Source: Gluconobacter japonicus
Lineage (GTDB): Bacteria; Pseudomonadota; Alphaproteobacteria; Acetobacterales; Acetobacteraceae
Direction: 5' to 3'
NCBI RefSeq assembly: GCF_002723975.1
Contig: NZ_BEWO01000009.1
Span: 1-64,000, forward strand
DNA: 64,000 nt
In this document: positions 1 through 8,476 of the stretch, in pieces
How positions within the stretch are numbered: position 1 is the first letter of the stretch
How the letters are laid out: each line of letters starts with the position of its first letter
Translations under genes and position numbers: made by a program
Notes under the pieces: model-generated
What the model was told of the DNA's origin: nothing
The model's database searches: none
What the model saw: only the letters and a program-made list of their open reading frames with translations

Positions 1-37
1 GGTGGCGCAGATCAAGGTCTGCTGTCTCTTGCGACAT
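1..37 (-). CDS. N-terminus of a protein cut by the left window edge
   Basis: The minus strand has an ATG at 37-35 preceded by an AAGGA Shine-Dalgarno at a spacing of about 9. It opens a frame reading MSQETADLDLRH before leaving the window. The spacing and ribosome site make it a likely real start, divergent from the TusA-like gene. Twelve residues are too few to name a family. Confidence 0.5.
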   Translation of the reverse strand, partial: MSQETADLDLRH

Positions 38-123
38 AATATAAAGTCCTTCATCCGGAAACGGGCAGTTCTCTATCAGTGAATTTTGACTACTATCAAG
101 CAAAAACAAGGTGCAGACGAGAC

Positions 124-366
124 ATGACAGAATATGAAATATTTCCACTCGACATCAGAGACAAGCGTTGCCCAATGACGACTGTGTATGTTCGCACCCG
201 TCTGGACTCCATGACTTCCGGCCAAAAACTCCGGGTTTTAATCAAAGGTGAAGAACCAAAGCGGAATGTTTCCACCGCCGTTCGAGCACTTGGACACCAG
301 ATAATAGACGAAACTCACGTTCAGGAAGATAGCGGTTTTTATTGTCTTCTGATTGTCAAATCTTAG
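124..366 (+). CDS. TusA/SirA-family sulfur carrier-like protein
   Basis: This is a small protein of 80 residues, the usual size of TusA-family sulfur carriers. The family signature Cys-Pro appears as KRCPMTT (Cys16-Pro17), within the expected LDIRDKRCP context near the N-terminus. In TusA the cysteine carries persulfide sulfur for tRNA 2-thiolation or other sulfur transfer. Which acceptor is used here cannot be told. An earlier in-frame GTG at 79 has no ribosome site, whereas ATG 124 has AAGGTG about 9 bases upstream, so I chose 124. The 3' end overlaps the convergent rimI by 11 bp. Confidence 0.75.
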   Translation: MTEYEIFPLDIRDKRCPMTTVYVRTRLDSMTSGQKLRVLIKGEEPKRNVSTAVRALGHQIIDETHVQEDSGFYCLLIVKS

Positions 367-796
367 AGGTCATGACGATGGCATCACTTCCATCCTGATA
401 ATAACCACGCCTTACGCCAGCCCGGACAAATCCACAGGCCTCATAAAGCGCCATCGCAGCCGTGTTACTTACGGATACTTCCAGAAATATTTGACCTTTT
501 GGAAAGATTTTCTCAATCAGCCGACGTCCCAATCCCCGTCGCTGAAAGCGGGGAGAGACAGCAAGTGTCAGGATTTCCGTTTCATCCAGAAGCGTTCTGG
601 TCAGAATAAAGCCCGCAGGCTGCCCTTCCAGAGTCACAACCAGCGCTTCAGTTCCAGGGATGGAGAGCAACGAGGCAAACTCCGCCTCATTCCAGACTTC
701 CCCGCCCTGAAAGGCTTCTTCATGCAAGGCCGCCAGCAAAGGCGCCCCCTCCACACCCAGATCCTGAAAGACCTGGTCCGGTTTTGCGGCTATCAT
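356..796 (-). CDS. rimI: Ribosomal protein S18-alanine N-acetyltransferase RimI
   Basis: This is a GNAT-fold acetyltransferase of 146 residues, matching the size of E. coli RimI (148). The acetyl-CoA pyrophosphate loop is visible as RRGLGR at residues 86-91. The later GNAT segment LEVSVSNTAAMALYEACGF lies at 105-123. RimI acetylates the N-terminal alanine of ribosomal protein S18. Its start overlaps the end of tsaB by 4 bp, and the tsaB-rimI pairing is common in bacteria, which supports RimI over a generic GNAT protein. Confidence 0.88.
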   Translation of the reverse strand: MIAAKPDQVFQDLGVEGAPLLAALHEEAFQGGEVWNEAEFASLLSIPGTEALVVTLEGQPAGFILTRTLLDETEILTLAVSPRFQRRGLGRRLIEKIFPKGQIFLEVSVSNTAAMALYEACGFVRAGVRRGYYQDGSDAIVMTSKI

Positions 797-1425
797 TGGG
801 GAAGCGGGCGCAGTCCAGCCGCAGGCGGCTTTGCTTCCGGAGGATCAACATAAAGAGGGCTGAGAGGCCCGGCAGCCTGCCCCTGCGCTGCACGGACGAT
901 TCCAAGCGCATCCGGAGCAACACAGTTAATCGTGGGACACCCCCAGGACAATCGTTCCTGAACACCGTCCCCCGCTATCGCAGAAAACACTGTCTCATCC
1001 AGATCGTCCGCAGAGATTGCGAAAACATCTCCCCTCGGCGGGTCAACAAAGAACCGCCCTCGCCGCGCGAGACTGACACAGGCAACATCCGGCCGTCCAA
1101 GCGTAGCCCGGATCGCAGCTCCCAATGTGACGCCAATCGTCGGACAGTTCCACCCAGCGGCCAGTCCTGCGGCCAAAGACAGAGACGCCCGCAAACCCGT
1201 AAAAGATCCTGGCCCTATCACAGCAACGACCGCATCCGGAGCCTCGACCCACTGCTCTTCTTCAAGAAGGGATCTCAGGGCAGGCGCGAAATGCTCGGAC
1301 GCGCCTCGTCCGGTCAGAAGCTTTTCTGCAACGACACGTCCGTCTTCAACAAGAGCAATAAGATTGGTCGTTCCCGTCCCTGCACCTGCGCCATTGAAAA
1401 CCACAGTCCTCACAGGCACAGACAC
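793..1425 (-). CDS. tsaB: tRNA threonylcarbamoyladenosine biosynthesis protein TsaB
   Basis: TsaB is an ASKHA-fold partner of TsaD in making the universal t6A modification at position 37 of ANN-decoding tRNAs. The family signature GPGSFTGLR is at residues 71-79. The length (210 residues) is normal for the family. It overlaps the nitroreductase gene upstream by 16 bp and rimI downstream by 4 bp, so the three are probably co-transcribed. TsaD, TsaE and TsaC are not in this window. Confidence 0.9.
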   Translation of the reverse strand: MSVPVRTVVFNGAGAGTGTTNLIALVEDGRVVAEKLLTGRGASEHFAPALRSLLEEEQWVEAPDAVVAVIGPGSFTGLRASLSLAAGLAAGWNCPTIGVTLGAAIRATLGRPDVACVSLARRGRFFVDPPRGDVFAISADDLDETVFSAIAGDGVQERLSWGCPTINCVAPDALGIVRAAQGQAAGPLSPLYVDPPEAKPPAAGLRPLPQ

Positions 1426-2048
1426 GCCTCGCCAAAGTCCAGACGCGGAGCACGGGGTTCAGCATGATCCGGATGAGGCTCGTTTTCTGCCGGGTAACCA
1501 AGGCCAATCAGGAAATTCGCCCGCCACCCTGAAGCAGTCAGCAAAGCATCTTCCACCATGAAGGAATCAAATCCCGACATTGGCATCGCCGCAAGCCCCA
1601 GCATCCGGGCCGCCAGAATGAGATAGCCGCCCTCCAGCGTCCCATTCCGGAACGCTGTTTCTTCAGACAGACCAACATCCGCCGCAAACCAGTCCCGCAG
1701 CCCTTCATCGCTTCCAAGCCGGGGGAGCGCTTCAAAGAACAGCGGATCATGGCACACGACAGCCAAAACAGGAGCGGCCATGGCGCGTTCAACGTTCCCG
1801 GGCGACAAGGCAGGGCGCAAACGCTCCTTGGCATCCTGCGTCGTCAGAAACACGAACCGCCCCGGTGAGCAATTTCCAGATGTCGGACCCAGCTTCACCA
1901 GATCGTACAAATGCCGCAACACGTCTTCCCCAACAGCCCGCGGGGAAAAAGCCCGTGGTGTGCGGGCCTGTGTAAACAGAACCTCGGCGCCCGGCATAGG
2001 GCCGGAACACGGGGCCTCCGTCACGGGGAGAGACGTCTGGTCGTCCAT
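1410..2048 (-). CDS. Nitroreductase family protein, malonic semialdehyde reductase RutE-like
   Basis: This FMN-dependent nitroreductase-fold protein has 212 residues. The N-terminal segment has the form FTQARTPRAFSPRAV, then LVKLGPTSGNCSPGRFVF, which resembles the RutE/HadB subgroup (R-T-X-R-x-F then GPTSxNxxP). E. coli RutE reduces malonic semialdehyde to 3-hydroxypropionate in pyrimidine breakdown, but no other rut genes are seen here. The substrate therefore remains open. It lies four bases after the Nfu gene stop and overlaps tsaB. Confidence 0.78.
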   Translation of the reverse strand: MDDQTSLPVTEAPCSGPMPGAEVLFTQARTPRAFSPRAVGEDVLRHLYDLVKLGPTSGNCSPGRFVFLTTQDAKERLRPALSPGNVERAMAAPVLAVVCHDPLFFEALPRLGSDEGLRDWFAADVGLSEETAFRNGTLEGGYLILAARMLGLAAMPMSGFDSFMVEDALLTASGWRANFLIGLGYPAENEPHPDHAEPRAPRLDFGEACLCL

Positions 2049-2051
2049 AAA

Positions 2052-2615
2052 TCAGTCCTCGACCTGCTCGACAGACTGCACTTCCGGCACATAATGACGG
2101 AGCATGTTCTCAACACCATGCTTCAGCGTCGCGCGGGAAGACGGACAGCCGGAACAGGCGCCCTGCATCGTCAGGTAAACAATTCCGTCCTTGTAGCCCC
2201 GGAAAGCAATGTCGCCACCATCTCCAGCCACAGCCGGACGAACACGCGTATCCAGCAAATCACGGATGCGAACCACAACGTCAGCATCTTCCGGCGCAAC
2301 ATCGTACTTCAGGGCTTCATCACCGCCAGCGAGTACAGCTTTGCCGCTCTCAAAGAACGTCGTGAGCGTGCTGAGCACAACCGGCTTCATGTCTCCCCAA
2401 CTGACGTCCGGCGCCTTGGTGATGGAAACGAAATCGCTGCCCAGAAAGACGCGCTTGACGTCCGGCAGAGCAAAAAGCGTTTCAGCCAGCTCGGAACGCC
2501 CTTCAGCAGCTGAGGCCTCTCCAAAATCAACCGTGCGCGAGTCTCCGGTTACAGGGCGTCCCGGAAGAAACTTCAGCGTCGCAGGATTCGGGGTATCTTC
2601 GGTTTCAATGAACAT
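2052..2615 (-). CDS. NifU/NfuA-type iron-sulfur cluster scaffold or carrier protein
   Basis: The protein has two parts. The N-terminal Nfu_N domain opens MFIETEDTPNPATLKFLPG. A C-terminal NifU domain follows with DGGDI at about 132-136 and the cluster-binding Cys-x-x-Cys at 154-157 (ACSGCPSS). Such proteins carry 4Fe-4S clusters to apo-enzymes; the alphaproteobacterial form resembles mitochondrial NFU1. A longer frame opens at 2690, but GAGGA lies 10 bases before ATG 2615 and the protein family begins there. Four bases separate it from the nitroreductase gene. Confidence 0.85.
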   Translation of the reverse strand: MFIETEDTPNPATLKFLPGRPVTGDSRTVDFGEASAAEGRSELAETLFALPDVKRVFLGSDFVSITKAPDVSWGDMKPVVLSTLTTFFESGKAVLAGGDEALKYDVAPEDADVVVRIRDLLDTRVRPAVAGDGGDIAFRGYKDGIVYLTMQGACSGCPSSRATLKHGVENMLRHYVPEVQSVEQVED

Positions 2616-2711
2616 CGTCGTCATGTCCTCAGTGTCCAGTCCGTCCCTGACATGTGCCACTTCAGCCCTCGGCGCAAGGGTCTGGACCAATCCAGTCCCA
2701 CTTCCCGGCCT

Positions 2712-4004
2712 TCAAACCTGTGGCCGTTCACCAATCGTCGGCTTGCGGGCAGGCGGCAGAACAATTGTCGCACAGAGCCCGCCGTACCCCTTTTCGGCAT
2801 CGCCCCGCCCCAGACGTAAATAGCCCCCTTCCCGGGCAATCTCGCGGGTCACAATGGCCAGTCCCAGCCCGATCCCGCCCGTCTGACGGGAGCGGGACCC
2901 TTCCAGACGGTAGAACGGTGTCAGAACACGCTCATATTCACTTTCAGGAATACCCGGACCATTGTCCTGAATGGCAATTTCTATGGAGTCATCGTCCCGC
3001 ACCGTCAGCGTGGCCAGAACATTTCCCCCGTAATTCAGGGCGTTCTCAATCAGGTTGGACAGAACACGCTTGATCGCCAGGGGGCGGACGCGGACCAGCG
3101 CCCGATCCGGGCCTTCGTAGCGGGCATCCTTGCCATGATCGGCGTGGTCATCGATGAGCGTCGTCAGCGTAGCGACAATATTGATGGTCTTTGGTTTTTC
3201 CGGATCATCCGCGCCTGCGAGATACGCGAGAATGCCATTCACCATTCCCTCCATCTCATCCAGATCCGATTCGATGGCGGCCTGCGCCTCCCCATCGTTC
3301 AGAAAACCGCATCGAAGCCGAAGCCGTGTCAGAGGTGTTCGCAAATCGTGAGAAACGGCCGCCAGAGCCTGCGTCCGGTCATTGATGAGGCTCTGAATAC
3401 GGCGCTGCATGGCGTTGAGGGCGCGCGCAACATCCCGGACTTCCCGGGGACCACGCTCCGCAAGTGGCACCCAGGTTTCATTGGAACCAATCTTGTCCGC
3501 AACGGATGCCAGAGCCCGCAAGGGCATGCTCAGGCCACGAATGAGCATGGTCGCCGCGATTGCCACGGCACAGGCTGCAATCGCGGCGGAGGCCAGACCA
3601 CGGGTGAAATGATGTCGTCCCAGCAGCCCCGGAACCCGGAAATGGATGTAACTTCCATCCGGAAGACGCTCGGTTCCCAGCACGTCAGGGGATCCGCTTC
3701 CCAGCGTATAGAGATCAAGCTGGGCCTGAGCGAGGATAGGATCATCCTTGATCAGCCGCTTCGTCAGGTCCAGCAGGACCTGCGGCCGGTGTCCCGGCAG
3801 CAGCGGCATGGATGTCACGGGCTGCCAAGCAACGCTCAGTTCACTGCCCGAAAGCATAACCGCCAGAAAGGAGCGCTGCGTAACAGGTGCAGCCGCCAAC
3901 ACACGCAAATTGGTGCTCAGCCCTTCTCCAAGCTGTGCAATCCGCACGTCATCAACAATGTAGGTTTCAGCCTCGCCATAAAAAACGGCATTGGCGAGGA
4001 ACAC
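2712..4004 (-). CDS. Sensor histidine kinase, OmpR/EnvZ-like
   Basis: Domains run in the order periplasmic sensor (about 10-130), membrane segment (about 134-155), HAMP, dimerisation domain with phosphoacceptor His219 (AAVSHDLRTPLTRLRLR), and ATPase domain with an N box (NLIENALNYGG), DNGPGIP and a GIGLGLAIV lid. The first conventional start is GTG 4004, but it cuts through the first membrane helix. In-frame codons upstream read ILLWPLGLVGRVCVVLTVAV. Real translation probably begins at CTG 4088, which overlaps the regulator's stop (CTGA), or at ATT 4082. It pairs with the response regulator immediately upstream. Confidence 0.88.
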   Translation of the reverse strand: MFLANAVFYGEAETYIVDDVRIAQLGEGLSTNLRVLAAAPVTQRSFLAVMLSGSELSVAWQPVTSMPLLPGHRPQVLLDLTKRLIKDDPILAQAQLDLYTLGSGSPDVLGTERLPDGSYIHFRVPGLLGRHHFTRGLASAAIAACAVAIAATMLIRGLSMPLRALASVADKIGSNETWVPLAERGPREVRDVARALNAMQRRIQSLINDRTQALAAVSHDLRTPLTRLRLRCGFLNDGEAQAAIESDLDEMEGMVNGILAYLAGADDPEKPKTINIVATLTTLIDDHADHGKDARYEGPDRALVRVRPLAIKRVLSNLIENALNYGGNVLATLTVRDDDSIEIAIQDNGPGIPESEYERVLTPFYRLEGSRSRQTGGIGLGLAIVTREIAREGGYLRLGRGDAEKGYGGLCATIVLPPARKPTIGERPQV

Positions 4005-4084
4005 CAGTGTGACCGCTACGGTCAGGACGACGCAGACACGCCCGACCAGCCCCAGCGGCCACAGCAGGATCCGATTCTGAATAT

Positions 4085-4852
4085 TCAGACCCGTTCGACC
4101 TCAGCCACGAAGATATAGCCCAGCCCCCTTACCGTACGGATAAGCTGGTCCGCATCAGAACCCAGCTTACGGCGCAGACGGCTGACGAGAACGTCGATAC
4201 TGCGATCCGAGACATCACCCAGACGGGTACGGGACAGTTCCAGCAGACGATCACGGGCAATGACGCGCTGGGGATTGTCGAGGAAGCTGGTCAAAAGATC
4301 GTGTTCAGCTCCGGAGATATCGACCGTCGCACCGCTTGGATCAGTCAGTTCACGGCGACGGAGATCGAGCGTCCAGCCCGCAAACTGTAATTTTTCACGC
4401 CGAACCTTCTCCGGTGCTGTCGTGCCGGGAGTGCCTCGTCGCAGAACCGCACGGACACGAGCCAGAAGTTCACGCTGACCAAAAGGCTTGGGCACATAAT
4501 CGTCTGCACCGGTCTCAAGCCCCATGACACGGTCACGCTCTTCACCACGGGCCGACACCATGATGATGGGAACCTGTGACGGCGGCGTCTCATCAGGATG
4601 ACTTGCCCCTTGGCCACTGCGCAGCGCACGGCACAACTCTATGCCGTTCGTACCAGGGAGCATGATGTCCAGAATAATGAGATCGACCGGAGCCACCTCA
4701 AGGGCGGCCCACATCTCATCACCACTGGCGACACCACGGGCGCGGAAACCGCCGCCCTGCAATGCACGCAGAATGAGGGTACGCATACCTGCATCGTCTT
4801 CAACGACGAGAATGCGAGCGGGAAGATCGGGGTCTGAAAGATTTGGCACCAT
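4085..4852 (-). CDS. OmpR-family response regulator
   Basis: The protein has an N-terminal receiver domain (ARILVVEDDAGMR, phosphoacceptor Asp in LIILDIMLPG) and a C-terminal winged-helix DNA-binding domain ending RTVRGLGYIFV, which is the OmpR/PhoB layout. At about 255 residues it is slightly long because of extra residues inside the receiver (SGQGASHPDETPPSQ). A longer frame opens at 4894, but ATG 4852 is preceded by a GGA-type ribosome site and matches the family start. It is followed directly by its histidine kinase, so the two form an operon. Target genes cannot be read from the sequence. Confidence 0.88.
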   Translation of the reverse strand: MVPNLSDPDLPARILVVEDDAGMRTLILRALQGGGFRARGVASGDEMWAALEVAPVDLIILDIMLPGTNGIELCRALRSGQGASHPDETPPSQVPIIMVSARGEERDRVMGLETGADDYVPKPFGQRELLARVRAVLRRGTPGTTAPEKVRREKLQFAGWTLDLRRRELTDPSGATVDISGAEHDLLTSFLDNPQRVIARDRLLELSRTRLGDVSDRSIDVLVSRLRRKLGSDADQLIRTVRGLGYIFVAEVERV

Positions 4853-5015
4853 ACTTTTCCATAATCTCAGCGGGGCAAACACTACAAGCAACAAATCTGG
4901 GCTGGAACTGTTCCCTTATCTTGAGCGCTCATGACGGAAAGATTTTTCTGCCTTACAATACATGAAACGCAGGGCCAGCCTAATCAGGGTTCCTGCCATT
5001 CGACCGGAGTCTCTC

Positions 5016-6089
5016 ATGACAAGCGTTTCTCCCGGCGTCGTAACAGGCGCCGATTATAAAACTCTTCTTCAGGCATGCAGGGACGGCGGATATGCCCTCC
5101 CAGCCATTAACGTCGTTGGAACCAACAGCGTCAATGCCGTTCTGGAAGCCGCCGCAGCCAACAGGTCCGATGTCGTCATTCAGGTCTCGAATGGCGGGGC
5201 CCGCTTCTTCGCCGGCGAAGGCTTGCCGGATGCCCATCGCGCCCGTGTTCTTGGGGCAGCCTCAATGGCGCATCACGTTCATCTTCTGGCGAAAGAATAT
5301 GGTGTCGCCGTCATTCTTCATACCGATCACGCTGATCGCAAGCTTATTCCCTGGCTTGAAGACCTGATTACCCTCAGCGAAGCCGAGTTCAAGGCTCAGG
5401 GTCGCCCGCTGTTTTCATCCCATATGCTCGATCTGTCCGCCGAGACGCTTGATGACAATCTGGCTCTCTCCCAAAAACTTCTGACGCGCCTTGCACCCCT
5501 TGGCATGGGCCTGGAAATCGAACTGGGCGTCACGGGCGGCGAGGAAGATGGCGTCGGACATGATCTGGAGGAAGGTGCGGACAATGCGCATCTCTATACC
5601 CAGCCGGAAGACGTGCTGAGAGCCTGGGAATTGCTCTCGCCTATTGGCATGGTCTCCATCGCCGCGTCTTTCGGCAACGTTCATGGCGTTTACAAGCCAG
5701 GTAACGTCAAACTCCGTCCGGAAATTCTGAAGAATTCACAGGATGCCGTACAGAAAGCCACAGGAAGCGGGCCGAAGCCTCTGCCGCTGGTCTTCCATGG
5801 CGGGTCCGGGTCCAGTCTGGAAGAAATCCGGGATGCCGTGGCTTACGGCACCTTCAAGATGAATCTGGATACAGATATCCAGTTCGCTTTCGCTCACGGC
5901 GTCGGCTCTTATGTCAGCGCGCATCCGGTTGCCTTCCAGCACCAGATCGACCCCGCGACAGACAAGCCTATGAAGTCCCTTTACGATCCTCGCAAATGGC
6001 TCCGCGCAGGTGAAAAATCCGTTACGGAGCGTATGGGCGAGGCTTTCGAAATCCTTGGCTCAAAGGGCAAATCCATCGCCCAAAGCTGA
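5016..6089 (+). CDS. fbaA: Class II fructose-bisphosphate aldolase
   Basis: This zinc-dependent aldolase reversibly splits fructose 1,6-bisphosphate into dihydroxyacetone phosphate and glyceraldehyde 3-phosphate. It has 357 residues, close to E. coli FbaA (359). Visible class IIA motifs include ALPAINVVGTNSVNAVLEA (28-46), the zinc region HTDHAD at 102-107, ASFGNVHGVYKPGNVKL and VFHGGSGSS. An upstream in-frame ATG at 4962 exists, but GGAG lies 7 bases before ATG 5016 and the protein aligns best from there. It stands alone, divergent from the two-component pair. Confidence 0.93.
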   Translation: MTSVSPGVVTGADYKTLLQACRDGGYALPAINVVGTNSVNAVLEAAAANRSDVVIQVSNGGARFFAGEGLPDAHRARVLGAASMAHHVHLLAKEYGVAVILHTDHADRKLIPWLEDLITLSEAEFKAQGRPLFSSHMLDLSAETLDDNLALSQKLLTRLAPLGMGLEIELGVTGGEEDGVGHDLEEGADNAHLYTQPEDVLRAWELLSPIGMVSIAASFGNVHGVYKPGNVKLRPEILKNSQDAVQKATGSGPKPLPLVFHGGSGSSLEEIRDAVAYGTFKMNLDTDIQFAFAHGVGSYVSAHPVAFQHQIDPATDKPMKSLYDPRKWLRAGEKSVTERMGEAFEILGSKGKSIAQS

Positions 6090-6131
6090 AACAGCCCCGG
6101 GAGACAGCCCTCCAAACTCTGACGCCGGGTC

Positions 6132-7709
6132 TCAGGGACCCGGTGTTGCGGAAGCAAGCTTCGTTCTGGTGACGTCCTGCGATGCCGGAACGACGTCTTC
6201 CCATCCGCCGCCAAGAGCGTTGTAAAGACGGGCCAGATTGGTCGCGACCGTTGCATCGCTCTCGGCAAGGCTCATCTGGGCGGACTGAAGCTGACCCTGC
6301 GCATTCAACACATTCAGGTAGTTGGTCAGGCCACTGCGATACTGGCTCTGGGCCAACTGAAGCGCCTTGCGGTTATCATTCACCGCACGCTCCAGACCCT
6401 GATGACGAAGCTGCTCGTCACGATAGGCAATCAGGGCATTATCAACGTCATGCCAGGCCTGAATGACCGTCTGCTGATAGGAAATTGCCGCAGCCTTCTG
6501 CGCATATTTCTTCAGTTCCAACTGGCCGCGCAGACGTCCACCCTGGAAAATCGGCAGGGAAATGGATGGCCCCACATTCCAAGCGCGGGCATTCCAGAAC
6601 CCGAGATCCCGGAAGGACAGGGTCTGGAAACCGAAATCCGCATTGATGGTAATCTTCGGATAGAAGTCCGCTGTCGCCTCACCCACTTCTGCTACGGACG
6701 CGCGCAGTTTGGCTTCGGCTTCCCGGATATCGGGACGGCGATGAGCCAGTTCAGACGGAAGCCCTACAGGCACAACCGGCGGCACAACCGGAATACCGGC
6801 ATTTTTCTCGAGTTCTGCATTCAGGCTAGCCGGAGGCGCACCGAGCAGAAGGGCCAGGGCATTCTCTTCCTGCGCGATACTCTGCTGAAGCTGCGCTGCC
6901 TGTGCTTCCGTATCGTGCTGACGGGCCTGTGCAGAATCCACATCCACTTCCGTCACCAGACCGCTGTGATAGCGGCTCTGGGAAATATCCACGATCTGCT
7001 TCAGCGTCGCGAGGTTATCCTGAAGCACTTGAAGGCGCTTCTGGTCTCCCCGCAGGGCCATGTAACCGCGCGCCATATCGGCCTGCTGGGCAATCAGGAC
7101 TGACCGGCGTTCCTCGTCCGTTGCCTGAAGATCTGCTTTCGCAGCATCATACTGATGCGCGACACGGCCCCAGAGATCGATTTCGTAGCTGGCATCAATA
7201 GAGGTTTTCCACTGATTGAGCAGCGGAATTGTGGCACCACTGGCGGCACCGCTCAAAATGCTGCTGCCCCGATCACCAAGAAGCCCATTATCGGATTTGG
7301 CAATACTGCCCCCTACCCGGCTGATGATTTCCTGCATCTGCTTTGTGCTGAACTGGCTGCGGGTATAGGAACCAGAAGCACTCAGCCCGGGAAAGCGCTC
7401 AGCACCCGCCATCAGAAGCTGTGCACGGCTCTGAGCCAGATTGGCCGTCGCAAGGCGGAAGGACAGGTTCTGCTGAACCAGACGATCTTCCAGAGAAGCC
7501 AGTTCCGGATCGTTGAAGACCGTCCACCACTTGCTGGCGGCCTTGGCTTCACTTGTCACGCTCTCAGGCGCACCAGCCGTATGGTCGGCATAATGCGCGG
7601 GGGACCAAGGGTGTGGTTCATGATATTCCGGCCCAACCCGCAGGCAACCGGACAAAGCGACGAGGGCGCAGCCTGACAGCAGCGCGCGGGACAGAAAGGC
7701 TGCGCTCAC
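6132..7709 (-). CDS. Outer-membrane efflux lipoprotein, NodT/OprM family
   Basis: This is a TolC-like outer-membrane channel of 525 residues. Translation probably starts at GTG 7709, which has AGGAG at a spacing of 7. The signal peptide ends in a lipobox, LSGC, with lipidated Cys22. The next residues LRVGPEYHEP are typical of the NodT family. Two OEP repeats follow, with long alpha-hairpin segments (SRYHSGLVTEVDVDSAQARQ and SQYRSGLTNYLNVLNAQGQL). It faces the TetR gene across a short region holding a 19-bp operator. It should complete the EmrAB pump encoded at 8.5-11.1 kb. Confidence 0.88.
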   Translation of the reverse strand: MSAAFLSRALLSGCALVALSGCLRVGPEYHEPHPWSPAHYADHTAGAPESVTSEAKAASKWWTVFNDPELASLEDRLVQQNLSFRLATANLAQSRAQLLMAGAERFPGLSASGSYTRSQFSTKQMQEIISRVGGSIAKSDNGLLGDRGSSILSGAASGATIPLLNQWKTSIDASYEIDLWGRVAHQYDAAKADLQATDEERRSVLIAQQADMARGYMALRGDQKRLQVLQDNLATLKQIVDISQSRYHSGLVTEVDVDSAQARQHDTEAQAAQLQQSIAQEENALALLLGAPPASLNAELEKNAGIPVVPPVVPVGLPSELAHRRPDIREAEAKLRASVAEVGEATADFYPKITINADFGFQTLSFRDLGFWNARAWNVGPSISLPIFQGGRLRGQLELKKYAQKAAAISYQQTVIQAWHDVDNALIAYRDEQLRHQGLERAVNDNRKALQLAQSQYRSGLTNYLNVLNAQGQLQSAQMSLAESDATVATNLARLYNALGGGWEDVVPASQDVTRTKLASATPGP

Positions 7710-7742
7710 AAAGAAACTCCTGATACGGAAATGATCTTGCGG

Positions 7743-7761
7743 TGACCGACCAGTTCGGTCA
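7743..7761. promoter_or_regulatory. TetR operator 1 (inverted repeat)
   Basis: A perfect 7-bp inverted repeat, TGACCGA-ccagt-TCGGTCA, lies between the divergent outer-membrane lipoprotein gene and the TetR gene. The same half-sites with the same 5-base spacer recur at 11209-11227 in front of emrA. It is placed to control both divergent genes. Confidence 0.82.
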
Positions 7762-7807
7762 GCATAATGAAGACGGTAGAAGAACCACAAAAGGACCCTG
7801 TCCCCTC

Positions 7808-8476
7808 ATGACCAGTACCCCTGTCCCCCGCACCCAGAGCACGCCTGACGAAACCAGCGCGTCTGTGTGCCAGTTGCGCGCCAAGCGCGAGCAGATCCTG
7901 CAGGGGGCGGAAAAGGTTTTTCTGGCGAGTGGATACGAAGGCGCGTCCATGTCCCAGATTGCCAGAGAGGCTGGCGTTTCGAAAGGCACGCTTTACAATC
8001 ATTTTGACGGTAAGGCGTCCCTGTTTTCTGCGTTTTTCGAAGAACGTAGCAAGACTAAACTTGCCGCCATCGAGGCCATCTCGCGTGAAGACGGACAGAA
8101 TGTTCACATTGTCCTGCGGCGTCTCACGGAAAGCGCCATCAAGATGATGCTCAACCCCACTTCCATGGACCTGTACCGCATCATTGTTGGCGAGGCAGGA
8201 AAGTTCCCCAATCTGGCCGATGCGTTCTGGCGCTATGGTTTCGGGCGCACCCTGCACAATCTGGCGGACTGGCTCCGCCGTCGCAGCGATGCGGGAGAAC
8301 TTCACATCGAAGATCCTGAATTCGCCGCCGAACAGCTCATGATCCTGTGTCAGGCCCGCATCGTTCATCGTCGTCGCCTCATGCTGCAGGTCGATGACAG
8401 CCCGGAAGCGATCAGCCTTTTGGCGAGCAGGACGGCAGATTCGTTCATGAAAATGTACGGTCCCCGTCATCAGTGA
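7808..8476 (+). CDS. TetR-family repressor of the adjacent efflux system
   Basis: The protein has 222 residues with an N-terminal TetR helix-turn-helix at about 48-67 (MSQIAREAGVSKGTLYNHFD). The ligand-binding C-terminal half resembles the AcrR-type family. A longer frame begins at 7742, but it would run through the operator palindrome, so ATG 7808 is preferred. The gene sits between the outer-membrane component and emrB, overlaps the emrB end by 7 bp (convergent), and has a perfect inverted repeat in front. It is inferred to repress itself, the outer-membrane gene and, through the second operator, emrAB. The inducing ligand is unknown. Confidence 0.9.
   Translation: MTSTPVPRTQSTPDETSASVCQLRAKREQILQGAEKVFLASGYEGASMSQIAREAGVSKGTLYNHFDGKASLFSAFFEERSKTKLAAIEAISREDGQNVHIVLRRLTESAIKMMLNPTSMDLYRIIVGEAGKFPNLADAFWRYGFGRTLHNLADWLRRRSDAGELHIEDPEFAAEQLMILCQARIVHRRRLMLQVDDSPEAISLLASRTADSFMKMYGPRHQ

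Noticed and set aside
353-853. Plus-strand ORF of 166 codons over rimI
   Set aside because: Antisense to rimI, basic and low-complexity, without family features or a ribosome site.
4904-4914. GGAAC-T-GTTCC palindrome before fbaA as a LexA site
   Set aside because: Spacing and orientation do not match GTTC-N7-GTTC; it is short and could occur by chance.
6110-6150. Hairpin at the fbaA / efflux gene junction as a terminator
   Set aside because: The 7-bp stem overlaps the efflux gene stop and has no T run on either strand.
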